Source of the DNA: Pseudeuparius sepicola | Taxonomy: Eukaryota; Arthropoda; Insecta; Coleoptera; Anthribidae | NCBI GenBank assembly: GCA_963920635.1 | Contig: OY987302.1 | Location: 40,489,500-40,553,499 of the forward strand | Length of the DNA: 64,000 nucleotides | Reading direction: 5' to 3' | Part shown: positions 43,079 to 50,441 of the stretch, piece by piece | How positions within the stretch are numbered: position 1 is the stretch's first letter | Layout of the letters: each line of letters begins with the position of its first letter | Notes under the pieces: model-generated | What the model was told of the DNA's origin: nothing | The model's database searches: none | Seen by the model: the letters and a program-made list of their open reading frames with translations, nothing else | Made by a program: the position numbers and the translations under genes

Positions 43079-44363
43079 TGGTAGGTACCGACCATATAAA
43101 AGGAGTGTCGGTCGGTCGAGAAGTTCACAACCAGCAGAGCTGTACAAGAGTAGAGATCGTAATACGAGTCTTACACCTGAAAATCGCTTGTTCCTAAAAT
43201 ATCTCGGTTATCATGTCATTGACGCATCAAGTGTCAACAATGACATCGTAGAAATAACCGTTAATCAAGGGGACGCTTGGTTGTTGATGTATGATGCTGC
43301 AATTTTCGTAAAAGGTAAAATAAGCAAGAAATCAGGCACTGGTACTTGCAAGCTTGTAAACAATGGTGCATCGTTTTTCTTTGATTCTGTCTCATACGAA
43401 CTTAATGGCAAAGAGTTGGAAATGGTGAGAGATCCTGGAGTTGTGAGTGCCATGAGGGGATATTTATGTTATTCTCCTAACGATGAAAAGTACTTGGTAA
43501 CTTCAAGTTGGAGCTATCCCAAGGACAATGCGCCAATCTTGAATAAGGACGGAACATTCAGCGTAAGAATACCGCTTAAACATTTATTTGGGCTCTTTAA
43601 TGATTATCAATATGCCATTTGCGGTAAGCAAACAATAAGACTAATTCGAGCCCGCAACGACAATAATTGCCTGCTACTAGAGAAAGCTGCCGACTCCACT
43701 ACAGAGTTGACAGCAGAATTATTGATTACCAATATAGAACTAAAAGTGAAACATATACAGCCAAACGATATGATTAGATTAGATCTCCTGCAATCCATAA
43801 AGCGAGATCAACCCATTATTATACCCTTTAGAAAGTGGGAATTACATGAATTGCCAACTCTTACGGCAAACTCTCGTAAAGAAATTTGGTCAGTGAAAAC
43901 ATCTGCAGCAGTGGAATCTCCTAGGTTTGTTGTAGTTGGTTTTCAAACTAATCGCAAAGAAAATAGCAAAAGCGATCCCACAAAATTCGATCACATAAGT
44001 ATATCAGACGTTAGGTTAATTCTAAACGGTGAATATTTCCCATTTGAAAGGCAGAGGCTGGATTTCAAAAATAATGATTACTTAGAAGCTTACAATAGTT
44101 ACATTGAATTTTATTCAAGTTTTATGGGCGTTCGTGAGAAACGTCCACTGCTAGATTACAAAGATTACAAAGATAACGTAACTCTGTTTGTTATCGACTG
44201 TTCTAGAAGAAATGAGACCCTTAAGACCAGCACTGTTGACGTCAAACTAGACATAGAAAGTGATGTCGGTTTTCCTAAAGACACTCGAGCGTATTGCTTA
44301 ATTATTCACGACAGTCTTATGGAATATCTGCCGCTAAGCGAAGTAGTCAGAAACTTGATGTAA
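43062..44363 (+). CDS. Major capsid protein (double jelly-roll candidate)
   Basis: This intact 433-aa frame starts at ATG 43,062 with a short basic N-terminus (RPYKRSVGRSRSS). Motifs include TVNQGDAWLLMYDAAIFVKG, FFFDSVSYELNGKELE, RIPLKHLFGLFNDYQ and LNGEYFPFERQRLDF. Length, position after the penton candidate and the NGxxxE/FPFERQ pattern fit the Polinton major capsid protein, which forms the icosahedral shell. A polyadenylation-like AATAAA lies 12 bp past the stop (44,376). Confidence 0.75.
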   Translation: MVLVFDGRYRPYKRSVGRSRSSQPAELYKSRDRNTSLTPENRLFLKYLGYHVIDASSVNNDIVEITVNQGDAWLLMYDAAIFVKGKISKKSGTGTCKLVNNGASFFFDSVSYELNGKELEMVRDPGVVSAMRGYLCYSPNDEKYLVTSSWSYPKDNAPILNKDGTFSVRIPLKHLFGLFNDYQYAICGKQTIRLIRARNDNNCLLLEKAADSTTELTAELLITNIELKVKHIQPNDMIRLDLLQSIKRDQPIIIPFRKWELHELPTLTANSRKEIWSVKTSAAVESPRFVVVGFQTNRKENSKSDPTKFDHISISDVRLILNGEYFPFERQRLDFKNNDYLEAYNSYIEFYSSFMGVREKRPLLDYKDYKDNVTLFVIDCSRRNETLKTSTVDVKLDIESDVGFPKDTRAYCLIIHDSLMEYLPLSEVVRNLM

Positions 44364-44410
44364 GACCGCTTACCTCAATAAACTCCCAGTTGCTAGTTTG
44401 ACTCGGAAGA

Positions 44411-44935
44411 ATGAAGATCGCAGTCGTAGACACTCAAGGGTTTATAATTGACTGACTTTTCTACCCCAAAGAATTGTCGATCAAAATTAACAATCAAATT
44501 TTACACTTGCTGATAAAACCCCCTAAGGATTATTATTTGCTAACTGCGGTGGATAGAAAGCAAGTATCTTATTTGGAACACAATTTTCATGGTTTATGGT
44601 ATTCCAATGGATATGTGGAGTGCAATCATGTGCGAGAAATTTTAGAAGAGTTTCTTTTCGATGTCGACATCATCTACATCAAAGGATATCAGAAAGAAAA
44701 ATTCTTGCAGACTATCGACATCGATCCTACGAAAATAATCAATATTGAGAAACTGGAGAATAATTTTGGAAATTTACCGAAATTCGAAAAAGATGTACCC
44801 CTTTGCTTGTATCACCTAAAACATTCTAAATATATGTGCAGTTTGAGAAATTGTGAAAAGTTGGACAGCTGGTTGAAGAATTTTCTATTTAAAAGGAATA
44901 TCGAAGCGACGACTTCACAAGGGTTGAAGGAGTAA
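44411..44935 (+). pseudogene. Conserved Polinton protein of unknown function, interrupted by TGA
   Basis: The natural ATG appears to be 44,411 (starting MKIAVVDTQGF), but a TGA at 44,453-44,455 (codon 15) breaks the frame. The rest is open to 44,935. Visible features are IIYIKGYQKEKFL, a Cys/His pair in CLYHLKHSKYMC, and NCEKLDSWLKNF. Proteins with this arrangement are widespread in insect mobile elements as I recall. The opening beta-strand followed by Asp recalls RNase H-fold nucleases, but no function is established. Without the first codons a downstream start would be needed, so I treat it as damaged. Confidence 0.65.
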
Positions 44936-45026
44936 ACGAAAAAATGTTTTTTAATATATATTTAAGTGTAGAATGTAATATCTAAAAATGTTAAAAATAA
45001 AGCAAAGCAATTTGTAATTGTTGTTT

Positions 45027-45197
45027 CATATTTCACCTTACACTTGAAATTTGAAAACAAATGAACTCGACACTACCCCTCCTCATATTTCACCTTACAC
45101 TTGAAATATGATAACAAATGAACTCGACACTACCCCTCCTCATATTTCACCTTACACTTGAAATTTGATAACAAATGAACTCAGCACTTCCCCCCTC
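45027..45197. repeat. Three tandem 57-bp units upstream of the IAP gene
   Basis: Units start at 45,027, 45,084 and 45,141: CATATTTCACCTTACACTTG, AAATTTGAAAACAAATGAAC, TCGACACTACCCCTCCT. The third unit is the most diverged at its end. The array stops 15 bp before the TATA box of the next gene, so it could hold regulatory sites. Confidence 0.9.
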
Positions 45198-45211
45198 CAA
45201 CAATACTTATA

Positions 45212-45244
45212 TATAAATAACGATCTGCGGCATCTCTAGCCAGT
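45212..45244 (+). promoter_or_regulatory. Core promoter of the IAP gene
   Basis: TATAAATA at 45,212-45,219 and CCAGTAGT with A at 45,242, exactly 30 bp from the TATA start. The ATG is 27 bp further on. Confidence 0.65.
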
Positions 45245-45268
45245 AGTACTCGAATCGTGTATTAAAAA

Positions 45269-45793
45269 ATGGAACTAGTGTCATATAAAAATATTGATGA
45301 CAGACTCAAATCGTTTGAGTCTTGGCCATCAAGTAGTGTGATTGCGGGGCAAAAACTGGCGGAAGCTGGTTTTTTCTATAAAAATAACGAAGATGTGGTT
45401 GAGTGTCCATACTGTCATATCGAAGGATATCATTGGGAACCTGAAGATAATCCTATGCTCGATCACGCAAGTTGGTCTCCGAGCTGTCCCTTTGTGTTAC
45501 AAGGTGGTGATACTGATGCGGAATTACCTGAAATTCGCCCGATGGAAATTCGCCCGAATGCCGTTCCCGAAGATGAGGTGTGGACTAGAAAAGTTGATGC
45601 TTATTCTCAAACTGAGCAAACTTGTAAAGATGAAGAAAAAAATTTATGTAAAATTTGTTTTTCTAACCCTATAGAGGTATTAATGTCTCCTTGCGGGCAT
45701 TTAGTTTTTTGTATGGAATGTTCAACATCAATAAATAGATGTCCGTTGTGTAGACAAGTTATATGGAATAAAATGAGGGCATACCTCCCATGA
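45269..45793 (+). CDS. Inhibitor of apoptosis protein, one BIR plus RING
   Basis: The intact 174-aa frame has a single BIR zinc fold with Cys46, Cys49, His66 and Cys73 in the exact C-x2-C-x16-H-x6-C spacing, after an RLKSFESWP start. It also has a C-terminal C3HC4 RING (CKICF, CGHLVFCMEC, CPLC). BIR domains bind caspases or IAP antagonists and the RING is an E3 ubiquitin ligase. Baculovirus IAPs have two BIRs and are longer, so this is a compact form like those of some insect hosts and viruses. It sits in the same orientation between Polinton genes with its own TATA/initiator and an AATAAA at 45,815-45,820, so it is a cargo gene of the element. The likely role, inferred, is to delay death of the host cell. 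Confidence 0.9.
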   Translation: MELVSYKNIDDRLKSFESWPSSSVIAGQKLAEAGFFYKNNEDVVECPYCHIEGYHWEPEDNPMLDHASWSPSCPFVLQGGDTDAELPEIRPMEIRPNAVPEDEVWTRKVDAYSQTEQTCKDEEKNLCKICFSNPIEVLMSPCGHLVFCMECSTSINRCPLCRQVIWNKMRAYLP

Positions 45794-45869
45794 AAACATT
45801 GTATTTTTTTCAATAATAAAAATTACAACAATGTTAATTTTTGACTGCCCCTTATCCTACCAAGAAAAA

Positions 45870-46070
45870 GCTTAAAGCGTCTAAGCGACTCAAAAAACGA
45901 CTAGACGACTTGTACAAACGACTAAACGACTCGAAAAACGACTATAAAAACGACTAAACGACTCTAAAAAGGACTAAACGACTCGAAAAACGACTATAAA
46001 AACGACTAAATGACTCTAAAAACGACTAGACGACTCGAAAAACGACTAGACGACTCGAAGCGACTCGAAA
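45870..46070. repeat. CGACTCGAAAAACGACTA-type tandem repeat before the ATPase gene
   Basis: Short units (CGACTCGAAAAA, CGACTAAA, CGACTATAAAAA) repeat over 200 bp and end at the TATA box of the next gene. The frame of the ATPase runs back into it, but those codons are very probably untranslated. Confidence 0.85.
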
Positions 46071-46071
46071 C

Positions 46072-46103
46072 TATAAATACTGACGTATCTTTGTCGGATC
46101 AGT
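46072..46103 (+). promoter_or_regulatory. Core promoter of the packaging ATPase gene
   Basis: TATAAATA at 46,072-46,079 and TCAGT with A at 46,101, 29 bp apart. The ATG chosen for the gene is at 46,118. Confidence 0.65.
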
Positions 46104-46117
46104 CAGACTCATTCATA

Positions 46118-46810
46118 ATGCAAATCGAACAACAGCAAACATCGCTCCCTATTGAAAACTTAGATGTTCTGGCTGAGAAGCAGCTTAAGTCGAAACATGG
46201 TAAACTATTTCCAAATTCAATTCGTGCAATTTTTTGTGGTCCAAGTGGATGTGGAAAAACAAACGCACTTTTAACTTTAATATTTAACCAAAATGGTTTG
46301 AAATTTGAAAACGTGTATGTATATAGCAAATCGCTCTATCAGGAAAAATATCGGCTACTACAAGATGTTCTAAAAAATATTGATTGTATCGGATATTTTC
46401 CATTCAAAGCCAGCGATGATGTAATAGATCCATCTGATGCTCGAGAAAATTCCCTCATTGTTTTCGACGATGTGGCTTGCGACAAGCAAAATAAAATCAG
46501 GGAGTATTATTCTATGTGCAGACATAAGGGTATTGACGCGGTGTATCTTTGCCAGACTTACTCCAAGATACCCAAGCAGTTGATTCGAGATAACTGCAAC
46601 TTTATAGTACTTTTTAAGCAGGATAAGACAAATCTCAGACACGTGTATGACGAGCACGTGTCACCTGACCTAACCTTCGAACAGCTTAAAGATATATGTC
46701 GCCAGTGTTGGAATGATAATTATGGCTCTTTGGTAATCGTGAAAGACTTTAGCATAAACGAGGGACGTTATCGACAGGGATTCGACAAATATATAAGGTC
46801 TGGACAATAG
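46118..46810 (+). CDS. FtsK/HerA-type genome-packaging ATPase
   Basis: Starting at ATG 46,118, just after the promoter, gives 230 aa. Walker A is GPSGCGKT (residues 41-48), Walker B is SLIVFDDV (about residue 112), and there is a downstream polar segment AVYLCQTYSKIPKQLIRDN, as in the A32-like packaging ATPases of Polintons and large DNA viruses. The enzyme pumps DNA into the capsid. The frame is intact. Upstream in-frame codons derive from the CGACTCG repeat and lack support. Confidence 0.9.
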   Translation: MQIEQQQTSLPIENLDVLAEKQLKSKHGKLFPNSIRAIFCGPSGCGKTNALLTLIFNQNGLKFENVYVYSKSLYQEKYRLLQDVLKNIDCIGYFPFKASDDVIDPSDARENSLIVFDDVACDKQNKIREYYSMCRHKGIDAVYLCQTYSKIPKQLIRDNCNFIVLFKQDKTNLRHVYDEHVSPDLTFEQLKDICRQCWNDNYGSLVIVKDFSINEGRYRQGFDKYIRSGQ

Positions 46811-46840
46811 CTTCTACGGATCATTAGCGCATCTGACGAT

Positions 46841-47897
46841 ATGCCGTTAACATCTCAAGAGCAAATTGCTGAAGCCCAACGCTCAAAAAAAAATTAAAGA
46901 TCTTACTCGCTCTATCAGGAAAAAGTATACGGCTTTAAAATTAGGTAGATTTGAAGAAGATGAGGTCTTGGAGAAGGTATTTCAACCTATTACCAAATCT
47001 CTTACAAAAATTGAAAAAAATAAAAATGAAAGAGCGGAAAACATGAAGTTTGAACTCAAAAGAGATAATGATGGTTTATGTAAGGTTGAGAAAAAGGAAG
47101 GAAGCGTCGAGAAAAAGGAGGAAGAAAACGTTGAGGATAGAATCAGCAAGAAACTCGATAAGTTAATAGCAAGCATTAATAGAAACAAGCAACAATCCCT
47201 CAATGAGTCACATTATGAAGCTACCGTACCAACTGATAACGATACCGTTTTCAACGAATCATTTAACATGAGTACATTTCGACCGGAGGTTTTGGAGGAG
47301 TACTTGGATGCCTATCCCGAAATAGCTAAGAAGTACATTTTAGACCACAATGAAAAACTTCCAAAAATTGATCCGGTTTATGGACCCCTTTACAATGCGT
47401 CACAGTCACAATGGATGCTAGGAAAAAAGTTATGGACTTCGATAAAAGTAGCGGAGACATTTTGATTGATGGACACCGCTATAAAGGTACCGAGGGACTC
47501 TACGATTTAATTTTCTACGATGATCCACGTATAACTACTAAAGAGGAGAACGATAGGTATAGACATATTTTAGTTAATACCGAAGTTCACCTAAATACTC
47601 TTGGAAGACTGAAAGGCACAAATCGTTCAAAGTATATTGACATCATAAAACCTTTCGTTACGACTTCAACATCTAAATCGAGGCCCCGTGCGAATACAAT
47701 ATCTGGCTCGGGTACTTCCGGGATGCATTGGATTTTCAATAAAAAAACCCATAGAATACGTTTATTGGGATGATGCCAATGAATTAGTTGACCGTTTAAA
47801 ATTGCTCGTGGCATCTAAAAACGCAGGCAATACATCGAATGACAACGAAATTGTAGCAATAATAAATGAGCTCAAAGAAGCTAATATAATCAGATAG
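46841..47897 (+). pseudogene. Conserved Polinton protein (DUF8207-like), three one-base frame changes
   Basis: ATG 46,841 opens a protein whose homologous pieces continue in alternating frames. Changes fall at the A9 run 46,885-46,893, the A6 run 47,423-47,428 and the A7 run 47,741-47,747. Pieces show KKYTALKLGRFEEDE, a Lys/Glu-rich coiled coil, FRPEVLEEYLDAYPEI, then GHRYKGTEGLYDLIF (a Y-x-G-T-x-G-L motif I associate with the DUF8207 family) and a C-terminal PIEYVYWDDANELVDRL. The family is common in insect Polinton-type loci and its role is not known to me. Whether the indels are mutations or sequencing errors at homopolymers cannot be told from this copy. Confidence 0.7.
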
Positions 47898-47923
47898 ATG
47901 CACAAAAGGTGTTTAGTACCAAA

Positions 47924-48449
47924 ATGAGCTTGAACAAGTTCGGACGTTCTTCCAAAGCGCCTAACGAAGTCAAAGTTTTTCGTACTCAGAATTTGTTTGC
48001 GGTAACCAAAGAAGGAGACTACGATCTTCAAAACCGTAAATTGTGCAACGTTGAACTACCGACTGAAGGTGGCGACGCCGCAACAAAAAAATACGTCGAT
48101 GCTAGCTGTACTTCTATAATGAATTCGATCGATGAAAAATTTCAAAATATCTCTAAGATCTTTACAAGCAATTTCGATAAAAAGATTTCGAGCTTGAATA
48201 AGATAGTGTTCATCTTCGACGTCAACCGATAACACGACTCTACTCAATAAAAACGTTAAAAAAACTTCCGTGATTGACCAGAAAGTGACATCCCTGCAGA
48301 CTCAAATCACTGATTTGAATATAGAATATCAAAATCGTTTAAAATCAATATCCATTCAACTTGATTCGCTAAATAGCGACTACAAAAAACTAACTACCAT
48401 ACTTAATAGTCTGGATGCAAAAGGATCGTCTCAAAAGAAATCGACATGA
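47924..48449 (+). pseudogene. Fibre-like coiled-coil protein, one frame change
   Basis: From ATG 47,924 (MSLNKFGRSSK) the frame holds LCNVELPTEGGDAATKKYVD, a motif also typical of phage tail-fibre proteins. Heptad-like sequence follows (SLNKIV, then in the next frame VTSLQTQITDLNIEYQNRL). The frame changes between 48,206 and 48,212, and the second part ends at TGA 48,447-48,449, overlapping the integrase ATG as ATGA. A trimeric spike or fibre is a reasonable inference from the D-A-A-T-K-x-Y-V-D motif plus coiled coil. Confidence 0.55.
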
Positions 48450-49387
48450 ACTCCAATCACTCAAAAGAAAAAATTCAAATAGTTAAAGAGCTTCATAAGC
48501 CTGCACGCAAAAATTATACACGACGACGAACTATCATCAAAGGGCTGGACGATCTCTGGCAAGCCGATCTTGGACAACTTGATCAATATAAATCCTATAA
48601 TAGAAATTTTAAATTTATACTTGTCGTTATTGATGCTTTCTCAAAATTTGTTTGGTGTAAACCGTTGAAAACGAAAACTGGAGAAGAGGTTACGAGAGCG
48701 TTTGCAGAGATCCTTAAAAGTTCAGAACGGCGGTGTCCGAAAAACCTTCAAACTGATCACGGAAAGGAATTTTACAACACTCATTTCAAACAGTTGATGG
48801 GAGCTTACAACATTAATCACTATAGCACATTTAGCGTCAAGAAAGCAGCCATTGTTGAAAGAGTGATACGTACTTTGAAGGAAAAGCTTTTTAAATTTTT
48901 CAGTTTGAGCGGAAAATATAGATGGATCGATGTATTGCCTACCTTGACAGATGATTATAATAGTCAAAAACATCGCACTACACAAATGAAACCTAAAGAT
49001 GTAAGCAAAAGTTGCGGAAAGCGGTTATTAAAAAACGTCTATAGCCACTTGAAGACTTGTGGTAATAGAAAATTTAATGTTGGTGATATAGTTAGGATCA
49101 GCAAAATGAAGCACGTTTTTAACAAAGGTTATACCCCCAACTGGACTACGGAATTGTTTAAAATTGTGAGGATTCAAATCACCAATCCAGCAACATATTT
49201 GCTTGAAGATATGAATGGAAGTCCCATAAAGGGTGGATTCTACGCTGAAGAACTACAGAAAACGGTTAATTCCGACGTCTATCTAGTTGAAAAAGTGTTA
49301 CGTAAGAAAGGGAAAAAAGTTTTAGTTCGGTGGCTTGGTCTTGACAAATCTCACGACTCCTGGATAGATAGCAATAACGTTTTATAA
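48446..49387 (+). CDS. Polinton integrase, DDE type with C-terminal chromodomain
   Basis: The intact 313-aa frame starts at ATG 48,446. The catalytic triad is visible as Asp41 (WQADLGQL), Asp104 (LQTDHGKEF) and Glu138 (AAIVERVIRTLKE), with the usual integrase-core context VVIDAFSKFVW. The last 40 residues (VEKVLRKKGKKVLVRWLGL then SWID) form a chromodomain, which in this family may direct insertion to certain chromatin. It catalyses joining of element ends to target DNA with a 6-bp stagger. A zinc-binding N-terminal domain is not evident. Confidence 0.9.
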   Translation: MNSNHSKEKIQIVKELHKPARKNYTRRRTIIKGLDDLWQADLGQLDQYKSYNRNFKFILVVIDAFSKFVWCKPLKTKTGEEVTRAFAEILKSSERRCPKNLQTDHGKEFYNTHFKQLMGAYNINHYSTFSVKKAAIVERVIRTLKEKLFKFFSLSGKYRWIDVLPTLTDDYNSQKHRTTQMKPKDVSKSCGKRLLKNVYSHLKTCGNRKFNVGDIVRISKMKHVFNKGYTPNWTTELFKIVRIQITNPATYLLEDMNGSPIKGGFYAEELQKTVNSDVYLVEKVLRKKGKKVLVRWLGLDKSHDSWIDSNNVL

Positions 49388-49390
49388 AAA

Positions 49391-49490
49391 TGTAGAGAGG
49401 ATAGGTTAGAAGGGGTAGAGTGGAGGGGGTAGAGTAGAGGGGGTAAGAGTAGTGGGGGTAGAGTAGAAGGGATAGAGTGGAGGGGAGTAT
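49391..49490. repeat. G-rich tandem repeat, GGGGGTAGAGT-type
   Basis: Five or more runs of 4-6 G on the plus strand lie in units like TGGAGGGGGTAGAG. This can form G-quadruplexes and lies between the integrase stop and the next gene's TATA-like TATATAAAA (49,506). Confidence 0.85.
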
Positions 49491-49568
49491 ACTATAAGAG
49501 ACAGTTATATAAAAAAATACTAGTTACCTTTAAGAAATATCTACAGTAGCAGTTCGAACATTTTAAAA

Positions 49569-50246
49569 ATGAGTGACAGTGCTTACGCTTCTGAATTTAG
49601 TGAAGATACAACATCTGTAGATGCTGCCAACGATGAGGATCTTATTCTAAATACGTGCTTTGTGTTGAAGCCCAATCATGTGTTTACTGTTCACTGTGGA
49701 TTGAGCGCCGCACGATATTTCACACCAGCTATCAAGATTGTTAACCACCTAGATACGCAAGGTTTCGCTAATATTTTATTAGATCGCCTCGAATGGAACG
49801 AGCTAATTCTAATTTTGACAGGATGCGTCGAAGATTTTTTCAATAAACCTAATTCGTCTGCCATATCGAGGAGATTTGTATCCAATGAAAATGTTAGAAT
49901 AAATACAATGATTAGAGTGGATGGATTAAAAGTTGCTATGCTTTCAAAGGAGGGCGTCGACTGCTATTTTTCTCATTCAGATATTTTAGAATTAATAAGC
50001 CTCGATAAGATAATTTCTTCTAAAATCGATGTAATGTTAAAACTAAATATTTGCGAACATTATTTAAACTTTTTAGATACAGTAAATATGCTTTTGTTTA
50101 GATGTAATTACATGTTGAATCCTATAGATTTAATTACAGCATTATTTAGTTCAACGCTCAATTTAGAAATGTATTGTATTTTTGAATTTTTTAATTTTAG
50201 TAGAGATAAGTTTTTAATTGACTTGTATAACAGAAGGTATTTTTGA
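49569..50246 (+). CDS. Unknown Polinton protein, 225 aa
   Basis: The frame is intact from ATG 49,569. It has an acidic Ser-rich start, then LKPNHVFTVHCGLSAARYFTPAIKI and LEWNELILILTGCVEDFF, a pattern that seems shared by a family of insect Polinton proteins. The C-terminal half is hydrophobic and helical. I do not know a function. TATATAAAA at 49,506 and CTACAGTAG (A at 49,545) could form a looser promoter, and AATAAA begins one base after the stop. It is the last plus-strand gene, convergent with the polymerase. Confidence 0.6.
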   Translation: MSDSAYASEFSEDTTSVDAANDEDLILNTCFVLKPNHVFTVHCGLSAARYFTPAIKIVNHLDTQGFANILLDRLEWNELILILTGCVEDFFNKPNSSAISRRFVSNENVRINTMIRVDGLKVAMLSKEGVDCYFSHSDILELISLDKIISSKIDVMLKLNICEHYLNFLDTVNMLLFRCNYMLNPIDLITALFSSTLNLEMYCIFEFFNFSRDKFLIDLYNRRYF

Positions 50247-50304
50247 AATAAAACAATATAAAAATATAAATGATTTTTATTTCTTAAACATAGATACATA
50301 CAAA

Positions 50305-50415
50305 CAGTAATACAAATCGTGCGAATACTAAAGGTAAGTAAGATATTCTGCTTCTAAAACAGTAATACAAATCGTGAGAATAGTAAAGGTAAGTAAGATA
50401 TTCTGCTTCTAAATA
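50305..50415. repeat. Two 55-bp direct repeats between convergent genes
   Basis: CAGTAATACAAATCGTG, GAATA, AAAGGTAAGTAAGATATTCT and GCTTCTAAA occur twice. They lie in the short gap where both transcripts must end. Confidence 0.85.
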
Positions 50416-50441
50416 GTTGCTCGGAAAGTAAAAAAGTGGTG

